Positions 37,371-46,349 of a DNA stretch of 64,000 nucleotides are shown here, in pieces. The stretch covers positions 4,898,001 to 4,962,000 of the forward strand of contig NZ_CP134876.1 in NCBI RefSeq assembly GCF_032108445.1, in the 5' to 3' direction. The notes under the pieces were generated by a model, which ran no database searches, was not told where the DNA came from, and worked only from the letters and a program-made list of their open reading frames with translations. The position numbers and the translations under genes are program-made. Positions within the stretch are counted from its first letter, which is position 1. Every line of letters begins with the position of its first letter. The DNA is from Micromonospora halotolerans (GTDB lineage Bacteria > Actinomycetota > Actinomycetes > Mycobacteriales > Micromonosporaceae).

Positions 37371-40190
37371 GTGCGAGCGGAGGAGGGCGACACGGTCGGT
37401 TTCTCGGTGCTCGGCTCGATCCGGGTCGTCCGCGCCGGCGCCGAGCTGCGTCTGGGCGCCCGCCAGCAGCGCCTGGTGCTCGCGTTGCTGCTGGTCCGGG
37501 GCGGGCTGCCGGTCACCCTGGCCGAGCTGGTCGACCTGCTCTGGGACGAGGAGGCCCCGGCCAGCGCCGCGAACGTGGTGCACCGGCACGTCGGGATGCT
37601 CCGGCGGCTGTTCGAGCCCGAGCTGCCCACCCGGGCGGCGGGCGGGCACATCCACCGGGAGCTGTCGGGCTACCGGCTGCGCGCCGACGAGGAGTCCCTC
37701 GACCTGCTGAGGTTCCGGTCGCTGAGCCGGCGGGCGGCGCGCAGGCTGCAGGACGGCGATCCGGAGTCGGCGCTGCGGCATTCCCTCGACGGGCTGCGGC
37801 TGTGGCGCGGCCGGTGCGCCGCCGGTCTGGAACCGGCCTCCCGCCTGCACCCCGCGTTCCTCGCCGTGGAGGCCGAACGCGCCGAAGCTGTGCGCGGGGC
37901 CGCCGACGCCGCCGAGCGCTGCGGCCGGCTGGGCGCGGTGCTGGCGCCGCTGCGGCAGGCCGCCGAGCAGCACCCGTTCGACGAGTCGCTGCAGAGCCGC
38001 CTGCTGCTCGCCCTCGCCGCCGACGGCCGGCAGGCGGAGGCCGTCGAGGTGTACCGGGCGGTGCGCCACCGGCTCGCCGAGGACCTGGGCGTCGACCCCG
38101 GCGAGGAGCTGCGGGAGGCGTACGACCGGGTGCTGCACCAGCGCACCCGGCCCGCCCGTACCGGCTCGCCGGCGCCGCTCCCACGGCCCGCACAGCTGCC
38201 ACCGGACCTGCCGTTCTTCAGCGGCCGGGACGACCTCATCGCGGAGGCCCGCGCGGCGGTCGCGCGCCCGGGCGGGCCGGCGGTGCTCGCCATCGACGGC
38301 ATGCCCGGGATCGGCAAGACCGCCCTCGCCGTCCACCTCGCCCACGGGTTCGCCGCCGGCTACCCGGACGGGCAGCTGTACGTCGACCTGCGCGGATATG
38401 ACGGGCACGAGCCGGCGATGAGCTCGGCCGAGGCGCTGCGCGGCTTCCTCGGCTCGCTCGGGGTGCCCCAGGACGGCATTCCCGCCGAGCTGCACGCCCA
38501 GGCCGGCCTGTACCGCAGCAGCCTCGCCGGCCGGCGGCTGCTCATCCTGCTCGACAACTGCCGCGACGCCGAGCAGATCCGGCACCTGCTGCCCGGCACC
38601 CCCGGCTGCCTGGTGATCGTCACCAGCCGCAGCCGGCTCAGAGGCCTGCTGACCACGGCCGGCGCCCACCCGTTGCCGGTCGGCCTGCCGAGCGTCGAGG
38701 AGGCCCGCGCGGCGCTGTCGCGGCCGCTGGGCGCGGCCCGCGTCGCGGCGGACCCGGCCGCGATCGACGCCATCATCGCCAGCTGCGGGCGGCTGCCGCT
38801 CGCGCTGGCGGTGGTGGCCGCCCGCGCGGCGGGCCTGCCGGGGACGCCACCGGCGCAGATCGCCGCGGAGCTGGCCCGAGCCCCCGGGAACCTGGACGGC
38901 TTCGACGGCGACGACCCGCAGACCGGGCTGCGTGCCGTCTTCTCCTGGTCCTACCGGGCGCTGTCCGCGCCGGCCGCCCGGCTCTTCCGGCTGCTGCCGA
39001 TCCATCCCGGCCCGGACATCTCAATCGCCGGCGCGGCGGGACTGGCCGGCGTCCCCCTGCGGAGCGCGCGGGCACTGCTCGGCGAGCTGAGCCGCGCGCA
39101 CCTGGTCACCGAGGACCTGCCGGGCCGCTACCGCACCCACGACCTGCTGCTGGCCTACGCCACCGAGCTCGGCGAGGAGAACGACGGCCCGGCCGAGCGC
39201 GCCGCCGCGGAGCTGCGCTGCCTGGCGTTCTACCGGGCCACCGGCTATCAGGCCCACCGGTGGCTGCTGGCCTCCGAGTACCAACCGCTGATCGAGCCGG
39301 GGCCGGGCGAGACGCCGCTGCGCTTCGACGGGCACGGTGACGCCATGCGCTGGTTCACCGCCGAGCGGCACGTCCTCATCGCGCTGGTCGGCCGGGCCGC
39401 CCGGCAGGGCCGGCACACCGAGGCCTGGCAGCTCGCCCTGGGGATGCAGCACTTCTTCGAACGCAGCGGCCGGTGGGCCGACTGGACGACGACCGGCGAG
39501 GTGGCCCTCGCGGCGGCCCGGGCGGGCGGCGACCTGGTCGGGCAGGCCCGGATGCACCGCAGCCTGGCCGGGGCGGCCTACTTCCGGCACGAGCACGAGA
39601 CCGCGCTCGGGCATCTCGACCGGGCGGTCGAGCTGCTCGCCCGGCTCGGCCTGTACGGGGAGATGACCCGGGCCGGGTTCAACCGGGCGATGATCCTGAG
39701 CGCGCAGGGGCGCCACGAGGAGGTCATCCGGGCGCTCTCCGCGGCGCTGGGGCCGTGGGTGGCCGGCGACGACAAGCTGCTGGCGGACGTCCTGGTCATC
39801 ATGGGCGCGAGCCACGCCGAACTGGGCCGGGCGGACGAGGCCGTGCGCTGCGCCGAGCGGGCGATGGCGCTGTCGCGCGGCGCGCGGTACCGGTTGGGCA
39901 TCGCCGAGGCGTGGGAGGTGCTCGGCCGGGGGCATTCCGCCCGCGGGGAGCTCGACCGGGCGGTCGACTGCTGGCGCGCGGCCGCCGTCGGCTACCAGGA
40001 GGCCTCGGCGCCGGCGCCGGCCGCGGAGGTGCTTGCGCTGCTCGGCGACGCCCTCGCCGCCGCCGGCGACCGGGACGCCGCGGTACGGGCGTGGCAGGAG
40101 GCGCTGGCTCTGATCCCGCACGCGCACACGCACACGCCGACCGGCCGGCGACTGGCCGGCCTGCTCGCGGCGGTCACGTCCGGTCCGTGA
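37371..40190 (+). CDS. AfsR/SARP-family regulator with BTAD, NB-ARC and TPR domains
   Basis: Pathway-level regulator of 939 residues. An N-terminal OmpR-like HTH and BTAD domain (about 1-245) includes FSVLGSIRVVRAGAELRLGARQQRLVLALLLV and VDLLWDEEAPASAANVVHRHVGMLRRLFEP. The NB-ARC ATPase follows, with Walker A DGMPGIGKTALAVHLAHG near 308-325 and RRLLILLDNCRDAEQIRHLLPG (Walker B). The C-terminal TPR region (about 640-930) is complete. GTG 37371 is chosen because TACCGT (37358-37363) lies 7 bases before it, a likely leaderless -10. Upstream in-frame codons to 37320 lack a site, and AGGAGGG inside the gene has no start after it. It shares close sequence with the SARP at 40918, which flanks the ECF sigma gene from the other side. 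Direct repeats upstream of the sigma gene suggest the target. Confidence 0.9.
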   Translation: MRAEEGDTVGFSVLGSIRVVRAGAELRLGARQQRLVLALLLVRGGLPVTLAELVDLLWDEEAPASAANVVHRHVGMLRRLFEPELPTRAAGGHIHRELSGYRLRADEESLDLLRFRSLSRRAARRLQDGDPESALRHSLDGLRLWRGRCAAGLEPASRLHPAFLAVEAERAEAVRGAADAAERCGRLGAVLAPLRQAAEQHPFDESLQSRLLLALAADGRQAEAVEVYRAVRHRLAEDLGVDPGEELREAYDRVLHQRTRPARTGSPAPLPRPAQLPPDLPFFSGRDDLIAEARAAVARPGGPAVLAIDGMPGIGKTALAVHLAHGFAAGYPDGQLYVDLRGYDGHEPAMSSAEALRGFLGSLGVPQDGIPAELHAQAGLYRSSLAGRRLLILLDNCRDAEQIRHLLPGTPGCLVIVTSRSRLRGLLTTAGAHPLPVGLPSVEEARAALSRPLGAARVAADPAAIDAIIASCGRLPLALAVVAARAAGLPGTPPAQIAAELARAPGNLDGFDGDDPQTGLRAVFSWSYRALSAPAARLFRLLPIHPGPDISIAGAAGLAGVPLRSARALLGELSRAHLVTEDLPGRYRTHDLLLAYATELGEENDGPAERAAAELRCLAFYRATGYQAHRWLLASEYQPLIEPGPGETPLRFDGHGDAMRWFTAERHVLIALVGRAARQGRHTEAWQLALGMQHFFERSGRWADWTTTGEVALAAARAGGDLVGQARMHRSLAGAAYFRHEHETALGHLDRAVELLARLGLYGEMTRAGFNRAMILSAQGRHEEVIRALSAALGPWVAGDDKLLADVLVIMGASHAELGRADEAVRCAERAMALSRGARYRLGIAEAWEVLGRGHSARGELDRAVDCWRAAAVGYQEASAPAPAAEVLALLGDALAAAGDRDAAVRAWQEALALIPHAHTHTPTGRRLAGLLAAVTSGP

Positions 40191-40210
40191 CCGGTCGCGG
40201 TCGGTGACGG

Positions 40211-40250
40211 CACTCGATTCGCACTCGCGCGTCAGTCCATTCGCATCCGC
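40211..40250 (+). promoter_or_regulatory. Direct repeat with 22-bp period before the ECF sigma gene (candidate SARP site)
   Basis: CACTCGATTCGCACTCGC (40211-40228) and CAGTCCATTCGCATCCGC (40233-40250) match at 14 of 18 positions, at an exact 22-bp period. SARP/AfsR proteins bind direct repeats spaced by one or two helical turns (11 or 22 bp) just upstream of the -10. TAGGCT at 40257-40262 is a suitable -10 a few bases after the second copy. Confidence 0.62.
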
Positions 40251-40304
40251 CGTCCCTAGGCTCCTGCCTCATTCACCGTTGCTGCTGCGGAGGGGGGAGC
40301 GACC

Positions 40305-40829
40305 GTGCTGTGGACGTCCGACGGATCTCCGGCCGGCCGGGCCGAGCGCATGACCGCGCTGCACGCGGACCATGCCCGTGCCGTGCTGCGTCTCCTGCTC
40401 CTGCTGACCCGCGGGCAGCGGCAGACCGCCGAGGACCTGCTGCAGGAGACGATGCTGCGCGCCTGGCGGCACCTCGACTCGGTGCCGGCCGAGCCCGAGG
40501 CCGCCCGCCGCTGGCTCCTCACCGTCGCCCGGCGGCTCGTCATCGACGGGGTCCGGCGCCGGCAGGGCCGCCCCGCCGAGGTCCATCTCGTCGACATGAC
40601 CTGGATTCCGGCCGGTGACGACACGACCGGCACCGCGCTGGCGTCGTACGCCGTCCGGCGCGCGCTGCGCCGGCTGAGCCCGGCGCAGCGCAGCCTGCTC
40701 TCCGAGGTGTTCCTGGTCGGGCGGTCGACGGAGGAGGTCGCGGGCCGGCTGGGGGTGCCGATCGGCACCGTGAAGTCCCGGACCCACCACGCCCTGCGCG
40801 CTCTGCGCACCGGCGTCCAGGCGGCCTGA
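40305..40829 (+). CDS. ECF-family RNA polymerase sigma factor
   Basis: Alternative sigma factor of 174 residues that would direct RNA polymerase to a small set of promoters. The sigma-2 region has HADHARAVLRLLLLLTRGQRQTAEDLLQETMLRAWRHL (about 20-56), with the acidic patch of the core-binding helix. The sigma-4 region has LRRLSPAQRSLLSEVFLVGRSTEEVAGRLGVPIGTVKSRTHHALRALR (about 124-170), with the HTH. GTG 40305 follows a strong GGAGGGGGGAG. No anti-sigma factor gene is adjacent, and there is no C-terminal SnoaL-like extension. It sits between two SARP genes; the direct repeats upstream suggest that the sigma gene is itself SARP-activated. The target promoters are unknown. Confidence 0.9.
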   Translation: MLWTSDGSPAGRAERMTALHADHARAVLRLLLLLTRGQRQTAEDLLQETMLRAWRHLDSVPAEPEAARRWLLTVARRLVIDGVRRRQGRPAEVHLVDMTWIPAGDDTTGTALASYAVRRALRRLSPAQRSLLSEVFLVGRSTEEVAGRLGVPIGTVKSRTHHALRALRTGVQAA

Positions 40830-40917
40830 GCAGGGAACACCCCCGCCACCGGTCCCGCGCCGGCCCCTGCCATGCTGTGGCGGTCGTGGCAACGAGCTCT
40901 GTACGGATCGCGTCCGG

Positions 40918-42906
40918 ATGACCACCCCGCTCTCCTTCGCCGTTCTCGGCCCGGTGCGGGGCTGGCGCGGCCGGTCCGAGCTCGACCTGGGCACCCGGCA
41001 GCAGCGGCTGATCCTGGCGCTCCTGCTCGTCCGGGCGGGCGGCGCGGTCAGCGTCGCCGAGCTCGTCGACCTGCTCTGGGAATCCGACCCCCCGCCCAGC
41101 GCGGTCAACGTGGTGCACCGGCACGTCGGGGCGCTCCGGCGGCGCTTCGAGCCGGACCTGCCGACGCGGGCGGCGGGCTCGGTGCTCATCCGCGACGGCG
41201 CCGGGTACCGGCTGCTGATCGAGGAGGATTCGCTCGACCTGCTGCGCTTCCGGCGCCTGGTCGACCGGGCCGGTGGCAGTTCCGGCGCGGCGGGCGTCGA
41301 GCTCTACCGGGAGGCGCTGGCGCTGTGGCGCGACCGGTGCGCCGCGAACCTGCGGGCCGGCGGCCGTACCCATCCGGAGTTCGTCGCCGTCGACGGCGAG
41401 TGGTTCGCCGCCGTCCGGGCGGCGACCGACGCCGCGCTGCGGGCCGGCAGCGTCCCCGCGGTGCTGCCCGCGATCCGGCTGGCCGCCGAGCAGGAGCCGC
41501 TGGACGAGGGACTCCAGGCGCGGCTGCTGCTCGCGCTCGCCGCGGACGGCCGGCGGGCCGAGGCCCTCGCGGCGTACGCCGACATCGAGCACCGGCTCGC
41601 CGACGAGCTCGGCATCCGGCCGGGCGCCGACCTGCGAGCGGCCCGGGACCGCCTGCTCGACCACGACGCTGCGCCCGGCGGCTCCCGGCCGTGGCCCGGC
41701 GCCGGACCGGCCTCCATCCGGTCCGCAGCGCCGCCCGACGTGACGGCGGCCGGATCTGCGCCGGCCGGGCCGGAGGCCGCGCCGTCGACCGGTGCCGGGC
41801 GGCCGGCGCAGTTGCCGGCCGACCATCCGTACTTCAGCGGCCGCCGCGACCTGGTGGCCGCCGCGGAGGGGCTGCTGGCCGGCGATCGGCCGCCCGCCGC
41901 GCTGGTCATCGACGGCATGCCCGGGGTGGGGAAGACCACCCTGGCGGTGCACCTGGCCCACCGGCTCGCCGCCCGCTACCCCGACGGGCAGTTGTACGCC
42001 GACCTGCGCGGCTTCGGCTCCGGCGACTCGATGCTGACACCGGCCGAGGCGCTGCGCGGCTTCCTGTGGTCGCTGGGGGTCGCGCCGGCCGCCATCCCGG
42101 CCGAGCTGCACGCGCAGGCCGGCCTCTACCGCAGCATCCTGGCCGAGCGCCGGATGCTGATCCTGCTCGACAACTGCCGCGACTGGGACCAGGTCCGACA
42201 CCTGCTGCCCGGCACCGGCGGGAGCCTCGTCATCGCCACCGGCCGCCGCCGGATCACCGGCGGGGCCGGCCCGGCGGGCGCCCACCCGCTGCACCTCGAC
42301 CTGCTGACCGACGCCGAGGCCCGTGAACTGCTCACCCGCTGGCTCGGCGACGCGACGGCCGCCGACCCGGCCGCCGTCGACGAGATCGTCGCCCGGTGCG
42401 GCGGGCTGCCGCTGGCCCTGGCGCTGGTCGCCACCCGTGCCCTCGGCCGGCCCGCGCTCAGCCTGCCGGCGGTCGCCGGTGAGCTGGCCGGGGCCGGCGG
42501 CCGGCTGGCCGGTTTCGGGGACGCACACGCCGATCTGGAGACGGTCTTCTCCTGGTCCTACCGGGCCCTGACGCCCGGGGCGGCCCGGCTCTTCCGGTTG
42601 CTGCCCCGACACCCGGCCGGGGCGGTGAGCACGGAGGCGGCGGCCGCCCTGGCCGGCCTGTCCCCGCGCACCGCCCGCGGCCTGCTCGCCGAGCTGGCGG
42701 CGCACCTGCTGGTGCGGCCCGACGACGGCCGGTGGCGGATGCACGACCTGCTGCGGGCCTACGCCGCGGAGCTGGCGGAGGAGCACGACGACGCCGCGGA
42801 GGGGATACACCCGGCACACCCGTACCCGATGACGTCGCACGCCACGGTGACCCCGGACGCGGCGCCGGTGGGCGCCGCGCCCGGGGACCACCCTCAGTAC
42901 CGGTAG
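40918..42906 (+). CDS. AfsR/SARP-family regulator without TPR domain
   Basis: Regulator of 662 residues, a paralogue of the SARP at 37371. The OmpR-like HTH and BTAD region (about 1-255) begins MTTPLSFAVLGPVRGWRG and contains VDLLWESDPPPSAVNVVHRHVGALRRRFEP. A Pro/Ala linker of about 40 residues follows, then the NB-ARC with Walker A DGMPGVGKTTLAVHLAHRL near 330-348. It ends soon after LLRAYAAELAEEHDD, where the paralogue goes on into about 300 residues of TPRs. The last about 35 residues (HPAHPYPMTSHATVTPDA) look like non-homologous read-through. The stop overlaps the 3' end of the convergent protease gene by 13 bases. It may be a naturally TPR-less SARP or a truncated copy. The ligand and targets are unknown. 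Confidence 0.88.
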   Translation: MTTPLSFAVLGPVRGWRGRSELDLGTRQQRLILALLLVRAGGAVSVAELVDLLWESDPPPSAVNVVHRHVGALRRRFEPDLPTRAAGSVLIRDGAGYRLLIEEDSLDLLRFRRLVDRAGGSSGAAGVELYREALALWRDRCAANLRAGGRTHPEFVAVDGEWFAAVRAATDAALRAGSVPAVLPAIRLAAEQEPLDEGLQARLLLALAADGRRAEALAAYADIEHRLADELGIRPGADLRAARDRLLDHDAAPGGSRPWPGAGPASIRSAAPPDVTAAGSAPAGPEAAPSTGAGRPAQLPADHPYFSGRRDLVAAAEGLLAGDRPPAALVIDGMPGVGKTTLAVHLAHRLAARYPDGQLYADLRGFGSGDSMLTPAEALRGFLWSLGVAPAAIPAELHAQAGLYRSILAERRMLILLDNCRDWDQVRHLLPGTGGSLVIATGRRRITGGAGPAGAHPLHLDLLTDAEARELLTRWLGDATAADPAAVDEIVARCGGLPLALALVATRALGRPALSLPAVAGELAGAGGRLAGFGDAHADLETVFSWSYRALTPGAARLFRLLPRHPAGAVSTEAAAALAGLSPRTARGLLAELAAHLLVRPDDGRWRMHDLLRAYAAELAEEHDDAAEGIHPAHPYPMTSHATVTPDAAPVGAAPGDHPQYR

Positions 42907-45900
42907 GCGCGGATGACGGTCTGCTTGACCGTGTTACCGCCGGTGTCCGTCGCGGCGGCCCGCAGCGAGACGAAGCCGGTGCCGGTCGGGTTGCGCACCC
43001 AGGCGACCGCCTTCTCGCCGGACCGCTTCACGGTCAGCTGCTGCCAGGTCCTGCCGTCGTCGAAGGACGCCTCGACGGTCAGGGTCCTGGTCCGGCCCGG
43101 TGCCGCACCGACCTGACGGTCGAGCGAGATCGGGATCGCGAACAGCCGGCCGGCCGGCGCCCGGTTGTCGATGTCGAGCTCCGGGGTGTACCGGACGGCC
43201 GTGAGAGGCAGCTTCACCAGGTCGCCGTCGCCCACGTGCGCGGACGTGAAGGTCCACTCCGCGTCGACCACGGTGGACAGGGTGAACTCCGGGTCGCTGC
43301 GGAAGGTAGCGGCCAGCCGGTAGTCACCCTTCTCCGCGGGCACGGTCCACACCCAGGGCGTCTCGCTCCCGTCGCCGATCTTGGTCCCGTTACGGTAGAG
43401 GCTCACCTGTGCGCTGCCGCCGCGGACGTGCCGGAAGCCCATGTGCCCGGTGCCGTCGCCGTGCAGCGGCCCCGGCCCGCCGATCGTGTCGCCGAAGTAG
43501 CGGGTGGCGAACTGCTGGCCGAAGTTCGGCTCCGGGAAGACCGGCCCGGCCACGCCGTTGGCCCACTTCACCGTGTACGTGCGCCCGGGCTGGAAGCTGG
43601 TCCACGCCGACTGGTAGTAGGTGTACCTCAGCTGGGACGAGGTCGACTGCCACACCGCCTTCTTGTCCTGGTTGTAGTACTCGGTGATGGTGCTCGGCAC
43701 GTCGTAGGTGAAGCTCGGCGGAATGTTGCGCTCGTCCCGGTAGATCGGCGAGTTGCCGGGCGCGTGCGCGACCGCGGTCCGCGCGACCGGCACGCCGGCC
43801 ACGTCCGCGCTGATCCGGGAGCGGACCGTGGCGAAGTCGCCCGCGCGCATCGTGCGGGTCAGCCCGGTCATCATCCGCTCCGGCTCGTAGAAGTAGACCC
43901 GGTAGACGTACGGGCTGTTGTGCAGGCTGCCGTCCTCGGCCACCTGGCCCCACATCCCGTTGACGTAGGAGACGAAGCCGGGAGTCCTGCCGCCGCCGAT
44001 CTGCCCGGTCCGCGCGTGGTCGAGGGGGAGCCCCATCACGACGCCGAACGGGTCGTTGCTGCCCCAGACCTGTGGCTGCTCGGTCCGGATGGTCCAGCCG
44101 AACTCCTGGTGGACCGCGGTGGCCTTCGGGTTCGGCACGGACACCGCGACCGGCTTCGCCGAGCGGGTGTCCACGGTGAGCGACTGGTCCGTGGTCAGAT
44201 CGAGGCTCGGCCGCACCATCGAGGTGATGTTCGGGACGTACGGGTCGCCGGTCAGCAGATAGGTCTGGAGCAGGTAGCGGCCCGGGCGGACCCGGTACGT
44301 GGTGATCGCGGGGTTGTCGAACACCAGGGTGGTCTGCCGGTCGAGGTCGGTCAGCAGGGTCACCCAGCTCTGCTCGGGCGTGGGCGCGCCGCCGTCCGGC
44401 CCGACGAGCTTGAGGCTGAGCTGCTGGCGGGCGATGTCGAGCGCGACCGGGGTCTGCACCTGCACGCCCCCGCCGGTGGCGGTCACCTCACCGCCGAAGT
44501 AGTGGTCGGGCAGGTCGGTGCCGGCCCGCACGCTCACCGTCACGGTGGCCGTGCCGCCGGCCGGGACGGTCACGGAGGAGGCACCGAGGCTGAACAGGCC
44601 GGCCGGTGCCGGGGCGCCGTCGGCGTCCTTCGCGTCGAGGGAGACGTTCAGGGTGAGGGGGGAGGAGCCGCTGTTCGCGTAGGTGATCGTGCGCTGCTGC
44701 GCGGCGCTGGTCCGCGCGAAGGCGACGCTGACCGGGTTGGCCGTGACGGGCTGCCGGATCGCCCGGGCGACGTCGAGGAAGCCCGCGCCCTGCTCGTAGA
44801 CACCGATGGCGGCGTTCGGCCGCGCGGCCGCCATCAGCGTGGACTTGATCCGCTCGGGCGACCAGTCCGGGTGCTGCTGGGTCAGGATCGCCGCCGCGCC
44901 GGCGACGTGCGGAGTCGCCATCGAGGTGCCGTTGAGGCTGGTGTACTGCGGGTTCCCGTCGTCCGGCGCCAGGTCGGAGGTCGAGCTGCGGGCGGCGAGG
45001 ATGCCGACGCCGGGCGCGGTGACGTCCGGCTTGATGCCGGCGTCGCTCGCGCGCGGACCCCGGCTCGAGAAGGCGGCCAGCTCGCCCGTCTTGGTCACGG
45101 CGCCCACGGTCAGCGCCTCGTCCACGCTGCCGGGGGAGTTCACCGTGGACTCGCCGGCCTCGCCGCTGTTGCCCGCGGCGACGACGAACAGCACGCCGTA
45201 GCGGTGGGTGAGGTCGGCCAGGGCCGCCTCGATCGGGTCGGTCTCCGGGCTGTCCGGGCCGCCGAGGCTCATGTTCGCGACCTTGACGCCCTGCTGCGCC
45301 ACCCAGGTCATGCCGGCCAGGATCGCCGACTCCGGGCAGCCCTCCACCATGCAGACCTTGGCGCTGTAGAGGGTCGCGCCGGGCGCCATGCCCTTGAAGC
45401 GGCCCTGGGACGCGGCCGCGGTGCCGGCGATGGTCGAGGCGACGTGGGTGCCGTGGCCGACCCGGTCGAGGGTGTCCGGGTCGGCGGTGAAGTTCTCCGC
45501 GGCGGCGACGCGGCCAACCAGGTCGGGGTGGGTCTGGTCGATGCCGGTGTCGATCACGCCGACCTTCACCCCCGTTCCCGTCCAGCCGGCCTGCCAGGCT
45601 TCCGGCGCGCCGGTGAGCGGGACGCTGACGTCGAGCGTGGGGCGGCGCAGCCCGTCGAGCCAGACCTTGTCGAACCCGGCCCGCAGCTGCCGCTCGGTGC
45701 CGTTCGCGGCGGACGTGAGGCTGTTCCAGAAGGACACCGCGTCCGCTCGGCTCTCCGCGACCGCGCTCGACCCGGAGAGCTGCCGGGTGGTCCGGGCGCC
45801 GGGGAGGCCGGCGGGGGTGGCGCCGCTGTGCTGGACGATGAGCGGCAGGGTGGCCCGGGTGTCGTCGTAGCCGAAGCCGAGCAGCATCGAGATGTCGAAG

Positions 45901-46232
45901 AGCCGCTCGTCGAGCTTGCCCCGGTTGAGCAGGCCGACGGCGTCGGCGGGGATGACCCGCACGTCCTTGCCGGCGCTGTGGGTGATGAACGGGATCCGCT
46001 CCCGGCCCTTGCCCGGCACGACGTTCACGGCCGTCTGGCCGTCCACGGTGCTGACGTGGACGGTGTCGCCGGTGAGCAGCGTGACCGTCCGGCTCTCGGA
46101 CGCGACCGGGGGTGTGGTCGCCGGCTTCGCGGCTCGGGGCTGCGCCGACACCGGCGTACCGCCGGGAGCCACCACCGAGACGCCCAGCGCGAGCAGCGCC
46201 AGCGCCGATAACTTGCGAACTGAACTCATCAT
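42894..46232 (-). CDS. Secreted subtilisin-like serine protease (S8), large
   Basis: Extracellular protease of 1112 residues. A signal peptide occupies about 1-30 (basic tip, ALALLALGVSVVAPGGTPVSA). A propeptide-like region continues to about 215. The S8 catalytic domain carries the triad D228 in VIDTGID, H263 in GHGTHVAS and S437 in NGTSMATPHVAGA, with N355 in AAGNSG as the oxyanion residue. The domain ends near 480. The C-terminal about 630 residues include beta-rich modules (APAGLFSLGASSVTVPAGGTATVTVSV resembles Fn3-like/PPC repeats) that may mediate substrate or surface contact. Two adjacent ATGs (46232, 46229) follow GGGAGA. It is divergent from a glycosyltransferase, with a Crp-type site between them. 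Confidence 0.93.
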   Translation of the reverse strand: MMSSVRKLSALALLALGVSVVAPGGTPVSAQPRAAKPATTPPVASESRTVTLLTGDTVHVSTVDGQTAVNVVPGKGRERIPFITHSAGKDVRVIPADAVGLLNRGKLDERLFDISMLLGFGYDDTRATLPLIVQHSGATPAGLPGARTTRQLSGSSAVAESRADAVSFWNSLTSAANGTERQLRAGFDKVWLDGLRRPTLDVSVPLTGAPEAWQAGWTGTGVKVGVIDTGIDQTHPDLVGRVAAAENFTADPDTLDRVGHGTHVASTIAGTAAASQGRFKGMAPGATLYSAKVCMVEGCPESAILAGMTWVAQQGVKVANMSLGGPDSPETDPIEAALADLTHRYGVLFVVAAGNSGEAGESTVNSPGSVDEALTVGAVTKTGELAAFSSRGPRASDAGIKPDVTAPGVGILAARSSTSDLAPDDGNPQYTSLNGTSMATPHVAGAAAILTQQHPDWSPERIKSTLMAAARPNAAIGVYEQGAGFLDVARAIRQPVTANPVSVAFARTSAAQQRTITYANSGSSPLTLNVSLDAKDADGAPAPAGLFSLGASSVTVPAGGTATVTVSVRAGTDLPDHYFGGEVTATGGGVQVQTPVALDIARQQLSLKLVGPDGGAPTPEQSWVTLLTDLDRQTTLVFDNPAITTYRVRPGRYLLQTYLLTGDPYVPNITSMVRPSLDLTTDQSLTVDTRSAKPVAVSVPNPKATAVHQEFGWTIRTEQPQVWGSNDPFGVVMGLPLDHARTGQIGGGRTPGFVSYVNGMWGQVAEDGSLHNSPYVYRVYFYEPERMMTGLTRTMRAGDFATVRSRISADVAGVPVARTAVAHAPGNSPIYRDERNIPPSFTYDVPSTITEYYNQDKKAVWQSTSSQLRYTYYQSAWTSFQPGRTYTVKWANGVAGPVFPEPNFGQQFATRYFGDTIGGPGPLHGDGTGHMGFRHVRGGSAQVSLYRNGTKIGDGSETPWVWTVPAEKGDYRLAATFRSDPEFTLSTVVDAEWTFTSAHVGDGDLVKLPLTAVRYTPELDIDNRAPAGRLFAIPISLDRQVGAAPGRTRTLTVEASFDDGRTWQQLTVKRSGEKAVAWVRNPTGTGFVSLRAAATDTGGNTVKQTVIRAYRY

Positions 46233-46293
46233 TCTCCCTGGATGAACACGAGGGGTATCCAGGTGCTCCGGACGTGGCCGGCGGCCGAGAGTT

Positions 46294-46323
46294 CACCCAT
46301 TGTGACCTGGGTCACAATGGGTG
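46294..46323. promoter_or_regulatory. Crp-type operator: 30-base perfect inverted repeat
   Basis: Arms CACCCATTGTGACC (46294-46307) and GGTCACAATGGGTG (46310-46323) are perfectly complementary around a 2-base spacer. The core TGTGACCTGGGTCACA fits the Crp/GlxR consensus TGTGA-N6-TCACA exactly. It lies 26 bases before the glycosyltransferase ATG and 61 bases before the protease start, so it could act on both. Confidence 0.72.
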
Positions 46324-46349
46324 GCAGCGTCTTCGGGTTTCAATGGGGC

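Noticed and set aside
40830-40917. SARP-type repeats upstream of the second SARP gene
   Set aside because: I looked for 11- or 22-bp-spaced copies as seen before the sigma gene and found none clear enough.
42732-46211. 1159-codon open frame on the + strand across the protease region
   Set aside because: It is antisense to the S8 protease, which has a full catalytic triad, signal peptide and ribosome site. The + frame has no recognisable domain and reflects high GC.
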